Below are positions 56,784-64,000 of a stretch of DNA of 64,000 nt, piece after piece. Each line of letters begins with the position of its first letter. The stretch's first letter is position 1. The notes under the pieces were generated by a model, which saw nothing but the letters and a program-made list of their open reading frames with translations, did no database searches and was not told the origin of the DNA. The translations under genes were made by a program, and so were the position numbers. The stretch comes from Deinococcus psychrotolerans (GTDB lineage Bacteria > Deinococcota > Deinococci > Deinococcales > Deinococcaceae), in NCBI RefSeq assembly GCF_003860465.1, contig NZ_CP034183.1:1688001-1752000 (forward strand), written 5' to 3'.

Positions 56784-57692
56784 TTAGGTGGGGCGTTCAG
56801 TGGCCGCCGGGCTGGTGCTGTTTTCCGGGACGCCCACACTGCGGTCATGGGCAGTCTTTTCCAGCGCAATAAAGTAAATCAGGGTGCCGAAGCCGACTTT
56901 GGCGAGAATATCCGCGATGCTGTAGCCCACTTGAAGCCCAACGACTCCGTTGGCACTCAAGCTGCCGCCGCCCAGAATGACGGGCAACAGGTAAGCGATC
57001 GGGTAAAAGCCCCAGGAAGCGAACAGCAGCAGCCGCAGATTGCGGGTCAGCACCTGCACCCGTGGCGGCTGGCGATCCAGAGACTTGCCCAATTCGACAA
57101 ACAGCGTGTAGACGATATAGATAAACGGAATGGTGCTGATGGTTCCCCAGATCAGGCGTGTCGTGGTGTCGCCGGAGATTTCACCGGGATAGCCCGTGGC
57201 GATCATCACGAAGGCGGCCACCGCCAAGCGCCAAATCATGCCCGAAGCGATATTGCTGGCGAGGGCCAGCACCGCCACGGTTTCGACCAGCAGCAGCGGC
57301 ACTGTCAGAATCCAGTCGGCGTAGCGGTAAGCGTCGTTGAAGGGAACAGCCGTAGCGACGTAGGCTCCGGCGTTCAGGGCATAGGACTCGTTCCAAGAGT
57401 TGAAGATTCGGAAGTAGTGGTAGCAGGCCACGGCCACCACCAGCGCCGAGACCACCATCGCCGGGCGGTACTTGGGCGACAGATTTTGCTGGGCCATTAC
57501 GAAGAAAATGAAGCCTGCGCCCATGGTGGCGATGGTGATTGAAAATATCTGATACACCAAGCCGAACTGACCGCTGCTCAGCGAGAGCTTGGCGGCCTCG
57601 ACTGGGGCGTTTTGCGTTTGTGCCAGCACAGTGCCCAGCAGCACGGTCAGCGTGGCGACAAGCCAAGTGAGCGGCGTGAAACGTTGCCTCAT
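56784..57692 (-). CDS. Microbial rhodopsin, proton-pump type with xanthorhodopsin-like features
   Basis: This retinal protein of 302 residues has seven membrane helices plus an N-terminal hydrophobic segment (10-25) that may be a signal peptide. Helix B has CYHYFRIFNSW with His92. Helix C is RYADWILTVPLLLVE, with Asp126 (acceptor), Thr130 and Glu137 (donor), the DTE triad of outward proton pumps. Helix E has RLIWGTISTIPF with Gly183 where bacteriorhodopsin has Trp138. Helix F has WGFYP. Helix G has ADILAKVGFG with Asp261 and retinal Lys265. A GGAG lies 6 bases before the ATG. It would make a light-driven proton gradient. No carotene-cleaving dioxygenase gene is adjacent. Confidence 0.93.
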   Translation of the reverse strand: MRQRFTPLTWLVATLTVLLGTVLAQTQNAPVEAAKLSLSSGQFGLVYQIFSITIATMGAGFIFFVMAQQNLSPKYRPAMVVSALVVAVACYHYFRIFNSWNESYALNAGAYVATAVPFNDAYRYADWILTVPLLLVETVAVLALASNIASGMIWRLAVAAFVMIATGYPGEISGDTTTRLIWGTISTIPFIYIVYTLFVELGKSLDRQPPRVQVLTRNLRLLLFASWGFYPIAYLLPVILGGGSLSANGVVGLQVGYSIADILAKVGFGTLIYFIALEKTAHDRSVGVPENSTSPAATERPT

Positions 57693-57824
57693 AACAACTC
57701 CTGTAGAGAGAGCCGCACCGGAAAGGCGCGGGGAGTGGGCCGCGAGTACGACGGGCTCGGGAGCCAGGTGGTGAAAAGCGCTCCGTTCGTCAGATTCTGG
57801 ATACCCGTCAGCGCAAGGTTTGCG

Positions 57825-57962
57825 TCAATTGGGAGTTGAAGGACGAGCGCAATCCGCTTCCGCTTGCTCCTTGGATCGGAGCAGCTGACCGAGGTTTGGG
57901 CCAGTCCCCAACAAAGGAGAAAGGGAGCTGAAGATCAGTCCTTGCCGCCCTGCTTTTTTCAT
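57825..57962 (-). CDS. Possible 45-residue leader ORF upstream of rhodopsin
   Basis: On the minus strand GAGGAGGAG lies 4 bases before ATG 57962, one of the best ribosome sites in the window. The frame reads MKKAGRQGLIFSSLSPLLG... for 45 codons and stops at 57825. The sequence has no recognisable family and weak hydrophobicity. An overlapping frame (58035-57808) has a poorer site. It could be a leader peptide or a chance frame. Confidence 0.3.
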   Translation of the reverse strand: MKKAGRQGLIFSSLSPLLGTGPNLGQLLRSKEQAEADCARPSTPN

Positions 57963-58092
57963 AGTGCTCCTCCTCAAAAACGAATGACCACGCGCCGTAG
58001 ACATGCAGCATTTCCTTGAAAGGACTGGCTCTCATCTCTCACGACCTCTCACGGCAAGCGCGTTGAGGAGATTGTTGGCTTGTACGTCTCAT

Positions 58093-58117
58093 TGATTGTT
58101 AATAATTTATACAATCA
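58093..58117. promoter_or_regulatory. Inverted repeat TGATTGT-N11-ACAATCA
   Basis: The 7-bp arms 58093-58099 and 58111-58117 flank an 11-base AT-only core. The geometry is that of a dimeric-regulator site or a promoter with an operator. It lies about 400 bases upstream of the rhodopsin start. Confidence 0.4.
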
Positions 58118-58161
58118 GGGACATCGACTCAAAGCCGAAGAGTGCCCCAAAATACTATTGA

Positions 58162-58203
58162 TCAATACCCCACCTCCGACAACTGTCAGGGGTGGGGTAT
58201 TGA
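58162..58203. terminator. 13-bp hairpin after the small membrane gene at 58.2 kb
   Basis: TCAATACCCCACC (58162-58174) pairs perfectly with its complement at 58191-58203. The 16-base loop can itself pair (GAC/GTC). No T run follows on either strand, so termination is uncertain. Confidence 0.4.
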
Positions 58204-58229
58204 CGCACAGGGAACTCGGCGCGGGTTGT

Positions 58230-58490
58230 TTATTGGCGCTTGACGGGAAGCAGCAACACGTCCCAGTGGTGCAGCAACAAGCTGCTGAGCATCACCATAA
58301 ACGTCAGCAGCAACCCGAACAGCGTTGGATCAGGCTGCTGCGAATAGCCGTAAGCCGACACCACAAACAGCGAACACAAACTCAGCAGTAGTTGAGGACG
58401 CTGCTCAGGGCGGTGGCGGTAAATCCACAGCCCAGCAAGAGTTGAAAACAGCAGCGGCAAGGTCAGAATGTTCAGCATCTCTTGAGGCAT
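58230..58490 (-). CDS. Small membrane protein, unknown function
   Basis: The product has 86 residues with three hydrophobic segments: ILTLPLLFSTLAGLWIY, LLLSLCSLFVVSAYGYS and LFGLLLTFMVMLSSLLLHHW. The basic segment RHRPEQRP lies between the first two. I do not recognise the family. It is the next minus-strand gene upstream of the rhodopsin region, about 540 bases away, and is probably independent. It is supported by membrane pattern only. Confidence 0.5.
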   Translation of the reverse strand: MPQEMLNILTLPLLFSTLAGLWIYRHRPEQRPQLLLSLCSLFVVSAYGYSQQPDPTLFGLLLTFMVMLSSLLLHHWDVLLLPVKRQ

Positions 58491-58665
58491 TTCTCATAAT
58501 TTAGCAAGTTCGGTCTGACAAATGTCTCTCTGAATTGCGATGGTGGTTGAGGAAGTGGGGCGTCTGTGTTCGTGCCTGCAGTGTTCACGCCCCCATTCCC
58601 TCCCCAAACGGCTAGCTGGCCATTCGGCGGAAGTCAAATGGCGGGCAGCGGCGCAAGATAGTCGC

Positions 58666-59745
58666 ATGACAAGGAACACTCCCCCCGAAAACAACACGTT
58701 TTCCGATCTGTCTGAAGCGCTTTCCAGCGCCGTTGCTCAAACTTCTCAATCGGTGGTCACCGTCTTGGCCGCCCGCAGCATCAGCGGCGTCGTGACCGGC
58801 CCAGATGAAATCCTGACGGTGGCGCACGTCCTGCACGGCGACGAAGTGCAGGTGCGCTTGCCGGATGGCCGCGAGCTCAGCGCTCAGGTGGTGGGCCGCG
58901 ACCCCGCCAGCGATCTGGCGCTGCTGCGGGCCGGGAATCTCGGCCTTCCCGCCGTCAGCGCCAGTCAGGGCGCACAAGTCGGTGAACTGCTCAGCGTGGT
59001 GGGCCGCACCCCTCGGGGTCTTCAAGCGGCCCTCGGTTTTATGGGCGCGTCTCTCCCCCAGCGCGGCCTGATGCCCACCGGAGCGGCACCCTTTAGAGGC
59101 GTGTCGGGCGGCGGCGTCTTTGATGCACGCGGGGGCCTGATCGGCGTGGCCAATGCCGGGATGTCACGCGGCGAGCTGCTGGCCGTACCTGCCGAGCGGG
59201 CGCTGAAAATCGCGGGCCTGCTCTCCCGCGATGGCCGGGTACCGCGTGGCTACTTGGGGATCGGCACCCAGCCGGTTCACTTCCCCAGCGACGCCCCGCA
59301 CAACGTACCCGACGCTGACGGAGAACAAACCCAAAATCAAGCCCAGCCCCACCAAAGTGGCCCGCGTGGACATGGCCCACAGGAACGGGGCGGACGCGGC
59401 GGCCCACAGCGCGGCGAGTTTGGCCCACGTGGTCGCGGCAGCTGGGGTGAGGGCGATTGGAGCGGCCCACGTGGCGGCTGGAACCGTGAGGGCTGGGCCG
59501 GACGCGGCGCTGATCCTCGGCGCGGAAAAATCGGCCTGACGGTGGTGCAGATCGAAGACGGCAGCCCCGCCCAAAGCGCCGGGATCCTTCTCGGTGACGT
59601 GCTGCTGAGCATTGCCAATACACCCATCCGTCACCCCGGCCAACTGCTGGAAGCAGTGCGCGGCCACGCGGGCGAACACCTGACGCTCGGCTTGCTGCGC
59701 GGCGGCTCGGAGCAAGCCGTCACCGTGACGCTGGGAGAAAGGTAG
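58666..59745 (+). CDS. HtrA-like trypsin-fold protease with RG-rich insertion in its PDZ domain
   Basis: The protein has 359 residues. The S1C-type triad is His54 (LTVAHVLHGDE), Asp83 (DPASDLALLRAG) and Ser147 (RGVSGGGVFD, in place of GNSGGP). A PDZ domain starts at RGYLGIGTQPV (194). It is interrupted by about 80 residues of Gly/Arg/Pro-rich low complexity (about 207-286, many RG and RGG) and resumes at GKIGLTVVQIEDGSPAQSAGILLGDVLLSI. There is no signal peptide, so it is probably cytoplasmic, unlike most HtrA. The start at 58666 avoids an upstream stretch without protein character. Confidence 0.85.
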   Translation: MTRNTPPENNTFSDLSEALSSAVAQTSQSVVTVLAARSISGVVTGPDEILTVAHVLHGDEVQVRLPDGRELSAQVVGRDPASDLALLRAGNLGLPAVSASQGAQVGELLSVVGRTPRGLQAALGFMGASLPQRGLMPTGAAPFRGVSGGGVFDARGGLIGVANAGMSRGELLAVPAERALKIAGLLSRDGRVPRGYLGIGTQPVHFPSDAPHNVPDADGEQTQNQAQPHQSGPRGHGPQERGGRGGPQRGEFGPRGRGSWGEGDWSGPRGGWNREGWAGRGADPRRGKIGLTVVQIEDGSPAQSAGILLGDVLLSIANTPIRHPGQLLEAVRGHAGEHLTLGLLRGGSEQAVTVTLGER

Positions 59746-59862
59746 AAGGAGCGTGTGGCTTGTGAGAACCGAAAAAACGGGAGTGGAGGAACGATCTCAA
59801 AACTGGACTGCTCTCCTCCACCTTTTTCACACGCCGCGCACCATCCATGCGAGGCTTGATCG

Positions 59863-60510
59863 GTGTTGAGTGACCTGCTCTCTGACCTCCACATTTTCAT
59901 TGGCTTGCGCTCTCCCGCTGCGGCGGCGTGGGTTCGCGCCTTTTTGCTGGAAGCGGGCCTGACTGTCGTCAAAAGTGCTGAGGAAGCCGATGTGCTGCTG
60001 CTTGACGACAATGCTTTGAGTGACTTGGGCACGCTGCGCGACTTCGTGGGCGGCGTGGTGGCGCTGGGCAGTCCGGTGTGGGTGGGCGCTTTGGCTGATC
60101 TGGCCCTCTCCGGCTGGGCCGCCCTGCCGCCCGACGCGGGGCCAATGGAAGTGGTGGCGGGTGTGCTGGCGGCGGCCGCAGGCTTGGCAGCTCTCCCCAC
60201 TGAGCAGGCCGAGTTGTTGCAACTGGATACTGAACTGTCAAGCACTGCTTTTGCGGATACCAGTTTTTCAGATACCAGCGATCCTGATTCCCTGCCCGAC
60301 CTGCTCGGCAATGTCCACCTGACGCCCCGCGAGCACGAGGTCTTGGAACTCCTCGCGGCGGGCCTGAGCAACAAACGCGCCGCCAAACAGCTCGGTGTCA
60401 GCGAACACACCATCAAGTTTCACGCGCAGGCGCTGTATTCCAAATTGGGGGTGCAGAGCCGCGCCGCCGCCGTGACCAGAAGTGTGCAACTCGGCTTGCT
60501 GAGCGTGTGA
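59863..60510 (+). CDS. LuxR/NarL-type transcription regulator with degenerate receiver domain
   Basis: The protein has 215 residues. The C-terminal helix-turn-helix is clear: LTPREHEVLELLAAGLSNKRAAKQLGVSEHTIKFHAQALYSKLGVQSRAAAV. The N-terminal 120 residues look like a response-regulator receiver (an Asp in DVLLLDDNALS), but the N-terminal acidic pair is absent (HIFIGLRSP). The switch Thr/Lys positions are also unclear, so phosphorylation is doubtful. An acidic Ser/Thr-rich linker (about 125-150) joins the parts. The start is GTG. It follows the HtrA-like gene by 117 bases. Confidence 0.85.
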   Translation: MLSDLLSDLHIFIGLRSPAAAAWVRAFLLEAGLTVVKSAEEADVLLLDDNALSDLGTLRDFVGGVVALGSPVWVGALADLALSGWAALPPDAGPMEVVAGVLAAAAGLAALPTEQAELLQLDTELSSTAFADTSFSDTSDPDSLPDLLGNVHLTPREHEVLELLAAGLSNKRAAKQLGVSEHTIKFHAQALYSKLGVQSRAAAVTRSVQLGLLSV

Positions 60511-60634
60511 GATGGGGCGTGTGAGATTGAGCCTACGGAGCTGAGTAGGTGAGGCGCGGCCTCATCTTTTCTTATCTTCACCCCCTTCATCAATTCAGAC
60601 AATCACCCGGCGCGGCCTGCGCTCTAATTTCGCC

Positions 60635-61369
60635 ATGCCTGACGCTCAAGCCTCCCTATTCGGCGCGGCCCCCGAAGTTGCGGCCGATCTGCCCGCTTTG
60701 CCTGAATCCTGGCAGGCAGCGCTGCGAGACGAATTTGCCAAGCCGTATTTTCACGCCCTGATGCAGTTTGTGGATGCTCAGCGGGCGGCTGGCCCAGTTT
60801 TTCCGCCACCGGAAGACGTGTTCACAGCCCTACAACTCACCCCACTCGATGAGGTCAGGGTGCTGATTCTGGGCCAAGATCCCTACCACGGCGCGGGGCA
60901 AGCTCAGGGACTGGCGTTCAGCGTGCGTCCGGGCGTGCGGGTGCCGCCGAGCTTGGTCAACATCTACAAAGAACTGCGCGACGATGTCGGCTTTCAGATT
61001 CCCAAACACGGCGATTTGCGAACCTGGGCCGCTCAGGGCGTGCTGCTGCTCAACGCCGTGCTGACGGTGCGCCAGGCCGAGCCCAACAGCCACGCCGGGA
61101 AAGGCTGGGAAGCGCTGACCGACGCCGTGATCAAAGCGGTGAATGCCAAGCCGGAGCGGGTGGTGTTCGTGCTCTGGGGCGCGTACGCCCGCAAGAAAGC
61201 CAAGCTGATTACCGGAGAGCAGCACGTCATTCTGGAATCGGCCCACCCCTCGCCGCTGAGCGTCACCAAATTTATGGGCACCAAGCCCTTTAGTCAGGTC
61301 AATGCGGCCCTTGAAGCGGCGGGGCGCGGCAGCATTGACTGGCAACTGCCGATGCAGGCGGGCGATTGA
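60635..61369 (+). CDS. ung: Uracil-DNA glycosylase, family 1
   Basis: The enzyme has 244 residues and excises uracil from DNA. The catalytic motif is GQDPYHG (80-86, Asp82 activates water). The Ser/Pro loop is [12 protein letters not shown], the uracil-binding motif is LLLNAVLTV, and the minor-groove loop is [14 protein letters not shown] lies 6 bases before the ATG, so it is probably leaderless. The next gene (topIB) starts inside its stop codon (TGATG), so repair and topoisomerase genes are coupled. Confidence 0.97.
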   Translation: MPDAQASLFGAAPEVAADLPALPESWQAALRDEFAKPYFHALMQFVDAQRAAGPVFPPPEDVFTALQLTPLDEVRVLILGQDPYHGAGQAQGLAFSVRPGVRVPPSLVNIYKELRDDVGFQIPKHGDLRTWAAQGVLLLNAVLTVRQAEPNSHAGKGWEALTDAVIKAVNAKPERVVFVLWGAYARKKAKLITGEQHVILESAHPSPLSVTKFMGTKPFSQVNAALEAAGRGSIDWQLPMQAGD

Positions 61370-62403
61370 TGCCGTCCCGCACCGACCTCTTGCAAGACGA
61401 GTACCTGCGCCGTGAGGGCCAGAAAGCGGGTGAGTTCCAGTATTTCTGGCCGGACAGCACGCCTTACGAAGACCAAGCGGGGATCGAGCGGATCTCGGCC
61501 CTCGCGGTGCCGCCTGCTTATCAAGGCGTGTTTGTCAGTCCAGACCCCGACGCTGAGGTGCAGGCTTTTGGCCGCGACGCCGCCGGACGGTTGCAGTACC
61601 GCTACCACACCGACTTCGTTCAGGCCGGAGCCATCAAAAAGTGGCAGCGACTGACCCGTTTCGCCACGGCCCTGCCCAACCTCCGCACTGTCACGGCCAC
61701 CGATTTGCGCCTCGCGGCAGACGCAAAGGGTGGTCTGCCCCGCCGCAAAGTGCTGGCGCTGATGACCCGTTTGTTGCACGTCGCCCGCTTCCGGGTCGGC
61801 AGCGACATCTACGCCCGCGCCCACAAAACCTACGGCCTCTCCACCCTGCGCCAGCGCCACGTCAAGGTGGAAGGCAATACCATTTCCTTTGACTTCAAGG
61901 GCAAGCATTCGATCTGGCAGCACAAACAAACCGTCGACAAGACGCTGGCCGCCAACCTCCAAAAGCTGCTCGACTTGCCGGGGCCGTGGCTGTTTCAGAG
62001 TGTGGATGAGGATACACGCCGCCGGGTGCGCTCAAGCGACCTCAACGCTTACCTCCATGACGTGATCGGCCCGTTTACCGCCAAGGATTTCCGCACCTGG
62101 GGCGGCACGCTGCTGGCCGCCGAATTTCTGGCCGAAGCAGGCACCCCGGAAAGCGAAAGGGCTGCTCAGAAAACGCTAGTCGAATGCGTCAAATACGTGG
62201 CCGCCGACCTCGGCAACACGCCCGCCGTGACGCGCGGCAGTTACATTTGCCCGGTCATCTTTGACCGCTACCTCGCCGGAAAAGTGCTGGACGACTACGA
62301 GCCGCGCACCCTCAAGACGCCTGCGTTCGAGGGACTGACCCGCAGCGAAGCGGCCCTCAAGCGCCTGCTGGAAAGCGAGAAGACACTCAAGAAGGGCAAA
62401 TGA
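61369..62403 (+). CDS. DNA topoisomerase IB, bacterial poxvirus-like type
   Basis: This enzyme of 344 residues relaxes supercoils by single-strand cleavage and forms a 3'-phosphotyrosyl bond. The catalytic Tyr is Tyr292 in TRGSYICP, and catalytic Arg and Lys lie in [27 protein letters not shown] and [10 protein letters not shown] typical region is [18 protein letters not shown]. The size and layout match the enzyme first described in Deinococcus radiodurans. The start is ATG 61369, overlapping the ung stop by one base. The basic C-terminus ([10 protein letters not shown]) is usual. Confidence 0.93.
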   Translation: MPSRTDLLQDEYLRREGQKAGEFQYFWPDSTPYEDQAGIERISALAVPPAYQGVFVSPDPDAEVQAFGRDAAGRLQYRYHTDFVQAGAIKKWQRLTRFATALPNLRTVTATDLRLAADAKGGLPRRKVLALMTRLLHVARFRVGSDIYARAHKTYGLSTLRQRHVKVEGNTISFDFKGKHSIWQHKQTVDKTLAANLQKLLDLPGPWLFQSVDEDTRRRVRSSDLNAYLHDVIGPFTAKDFRTWGGTLLAAEFLAEAGTPESERAAQKTLVECVKYVAADLGNTPAVTRGSYICPVIFDRYLAGKVLDDYEPRTLKTPAFEGLTRSEAALKRLLESEKTLKKGK

Positions 62404-62442
62404 AGCCGTCTGCCGCTCACCTGCCGCTCTAGAATGGCGGGT

Positions 62443-63876
62443 ATGACTTCCACCCACGACTTTATCCGCGCCGACGATGTGCTGAGCGGCAAGCTCTCGG
62501 ACGCACAAACGGTCTACTTAGAGAAAAAATACGGTCACGGCAAGCTGATTCGGCTGCTGGAAGTGGTCGGCACTGGCGGCCCCTTCAAAGTCAAGTCGCC
62601 CTGGGAACTGGAAGACCGCGCCGGGCAGACGGTCATCAACGCTTCGGGCTACGCCGCCTTGCCATTTGGCGACAACCCGCCGGAACTCAACTTGTTTTTG
62701 CGCCAGGTTCTGGAGCAAACCGATCAAGTCATGTTCGGCCAGCAGTCGATCACCACCTGGCGGGCGGCGCTGGAAACCAACTTGGTGCGGCTGCTGGCCC
62801 GTGAAAGCGGCGATCACCACGACTCCCGCGTGTTTTTTTCCAACAGCGGCACCGAAGCGGTCGAAGCGGCCATCAAATTTGCCCAAGCGGCCCGCCCCAA
62901 GGCCAAGTACCTGATTAACTTTACCCGCGCTTATCACGGCAAAACGCTGGGAGCGCTAGCGGTCACGCCCAATCCCAATTTGCAGGGGCCGTTCAAAAAT
63001 ATCCTCAATCCGGCAGTCATCACCTTGCCCTACGGCGACGCCGAGGCCGTCGAGCGGGCGATCAAACGGGTGGGCGATCAGGTGATTGCGGTGCTGCTGG
63101 AACCGATTCTGGGCGAGGCGGGCGTCCGGATTCCGCCGCCGGGGTTTCTCAAGCGGGTGGGCGAAGTTTGCCGCACCAAAGGCGTGATCGTGATCGCCGA
63201 CGAAATCCAAACCGGACTGGGCCGCAGCGGGCACTGGTTTGAAAGCGTGGCGCAGGGATTGATCCCCGACATCCTGACGCTGGCCAAGCCGCTGGGCGGC
63301 GGGATGCTGCCGGTGGGCGCGACCATCGTGCGCCACGAGATCTACAAGCCGCTGCTGGGCAGTGTGGAAACCATCAAGCGCCACTCCAACACCTTCGGCG
63401 GCAACTCGCTGGCGATGGCGGTGGGCCTCAAGAGCTTGGAGATTTTGCTCGACAACGATTATCCGGCCCGCTCACGGCGGCTGGGCGAACGCGGCCTGAC
63501 CCGCCTCAAAGCTGTGCAGCGCCAGCATCCGGCCCTGATCGAAGAAGTGCGCGGCGCGGGAATGCTGTTTGCCATGAACTTCCACCCTGTCGCCAAGTTG
63601 CCTTTCAAACTGCAAGGCGAGCTGATTGCCGAAGTGACTGGCATGCTGGCGCTGGTGGCGTTTTACCGCTCCGGCGTGCTGCTCAATTTCTCGCTGAACG
63701 CTGCCCGTACCATGCGCCTGACCCCGGCCATGAACATGCCCGAGGAACTGTTTGACCGGATGTTCGACGATGTGGAAGCCGCCGCCGCCGAGCACCCCAG
63801 CAGCTTCGCCCTGGTACAGAAGTACGGCACGCCGGAGCTGCTCAGCCTCGTCAAAGCGGCCTTCTTGGAAGACTGA
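62443..63876 (+). CDS. Class III PLP aminotransferase
   Basis: This fold-type I aminotransferase of 477 residues belongs to the ornithine/acetylornithine/4-aminobutyrate group. Motifs are FFSNSGTEAVEAAIKFA, RAYHGKTLGALAVTPNP, VLLEPILGEAGVRIPPPGFLKRV, VIVIADEIQTGLGRSGHWF and the PLP Lys in ILTLAKPLGGGMLPVGA. It is longer than standard argD/gabT (about 400-430), with an N-terminal extension and a C-terminal helical tail. The substrate cannot be fixed. TAGAAT (62430-62435) lies 7 bases before ATG 62443 (leaderless). Confidence 0.9.
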   Translation: MTSTHDFIRADDVLSGKLSDAQTVYLEKKYGHGKLIRLLEVVGTGGPFKVKSPWELEDRAGQTVINASGYAALPFGDNPPELNLFLRQVLEQTDQVMFGQQSITTWRAALETNLVRLLARESGDHHDSRVFFSNSGTEAVEAAIKFAQAARPKAKYLINFTRAYHGKTLGALAVTPNPNLQGPFKNILNPAVITLPYGDAEAVERAIKRVGDQVIAVLLEPILGEAGVRIPPPGFLKRVGEVCRTKGVIVIADEIQTGLGRSGHWFESVAQGLIPDILTLAKPLGGGMLPVGATIVRHEIYKPLLGSVETIKRHSNTFGGNSLAMAVGLKSLEILLDNDYPARSRRLGERGLTRLKAVQRQHPALIEEVRGAGMLFAMNFHPVAKLPFKLQGELIAEVTGMLALVAFYRSGVLLNFSLNAARTMRLTPAMNMPEELFDRMFDDVEAAAAEHPSSFALVQKYGTPELLSLVKAAFLED

Positions 63877-63972
63877 GGCGGTGAGTAAATACACCTGCCC
63901 CGGCACGTTCCTGCCTTCGTAACAAAAAGCAAAGACGGGGCGCGGTGAGGAGAGTGGTAGACTGACTCCAAC

Positions 63973-64000
63973 ATGACTGAAATCGCCAAAGGTTTAGAGG
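63973..64000 (+). CDS. Start of a gene, probably citrate synthase, cut by the window end
   Basis: Only nine codons are visible (MTEIAKGLE). This start resembles Thermus/Deinococcus citrate synthases, which begin with an AKGLEG segment. TAGACT at 63958-63963 lies 9 bases upstream. The call is tentative, since so few residues are seen. Confidence 0.45.

Larger units (their letters stand above)
57693..58229. other. 537-bp region upstream of rhodopsin
   Basis: No clearly recognisable gene is seen. It contains a short frame with a strong Shine-Dalgarno (57825-57962, minus). It also has an inverted repeat TGATTGT-N11-ACAATCA at 58093-58117 over an AT-rich core (TAATAATTTAT), and a 13-bp hairpin at 58162-58203. 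It is unusually long and AT-rich in its distal part, so it probably holds the rhodopsin promoter and a leader. Confidence 0.5.

Noticed and set aside
57808..58035. 75-codon minus-strand frame overlapping the 45-codon one
   Set aside because: Its ribosome site is weaker and its C-terminus is low in protein character. At most one of the two overlapping frames is likely to be translated.

Overview
The window is 64 kb of high-GC bacterial chromosome that I read as Deinococcus. The basis is gene content: an HU protein with a Lys/Ala/Pro-rich N-terminal tail, a short eukaryote-type topoisomerase IB next to ung, MutS2 with an Smr tail, a Thermus/Deinococcus-type seven-iron ferredoxin, and the gene order pyrR-pyrB-pyrC behind a leader-peptide attenuator. 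Many start codons also sit 5 to 11 bases after a TANNNT -10 box, which points to the leaderless transcripts common in this genus. I saw no insertion sequence, prophage, CRISPR array or rRNA operon. Almost all of the window is dense core genome.

Layout. 1-6.3 kb: end of a fasciclin protein, a YVTN beta-propeller plus PEBP pair, arsB, dusA and a lone LivK-like binding protein. 6.3-6.7 kb: tRNA-Val and tRNA-Cys behind a hairpin that contains two DnaA-box 9-mers. 6.8-19.9 kb: glgA, a TrmJ-like methylase, a GAF sensor kinase, mutS2, tRNA-Pro(GGG), an M29 aminopeptidase, a PA2169-type protein, a P450, an M42 peptidase with an isochorismatase-like partner, and a ThiF/MoeB protein. Two copies of a roughly 200-250 bp intergenic repeat lie exactly 3000 bp apart here. 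20-25 kb: hup, then a complete osmF-yehY-yehX-yehW style osmolyte ABC operon. 25-39 kb: VF530, ferredoxin, a nucleotidyltransferase, a candidate tiny RNA, a kinase-like protein, sucA-sucB, an aldo/keto reductase, yqgE, an amidase, pheA, a metallophosphoesterase, tRNA-Pro(CGG) and recX. 39-46 kb: rpsT with a long structured leader, an ABC-F ATPase with an extra C-terminal domain, hsp20, and pyrRBC.

46-64 kb: kynA, ricT, a YbjN-like protein, a CAP-domain lipoprotein, dedA-psd, a GCS2 ligase, a PIG-L deacetylase, the tRNA-modification pair mnmD and mnmC(C) as separate genes, ychJ, tam, a microbial rhodopsin locus, a cytosolic HtrA-like protease with an RG-rich insertion, a LuxR-type regulator with a degenerate receiver, ung, topIB, a class III aminotransferase and the first codons of a probable citrate synthase.

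The most interesting segment is the rhodopsin locus (56.5-58.5 kb). The protein keeps the D-T-E proton-pump triad, the helix-B His and the retinal Lys. It has Gly where bacteriorhodopsin has Trp138, the change that opens the carotenoid-antenna site of xanthorhodopsin. It is followed by a small two-helix membrane protein and preceded by a long leader region. The second clear signal is a PyrR-binding loop placed just before a 28-codon leader peptide whose frame runs through a terminator into pyrR.
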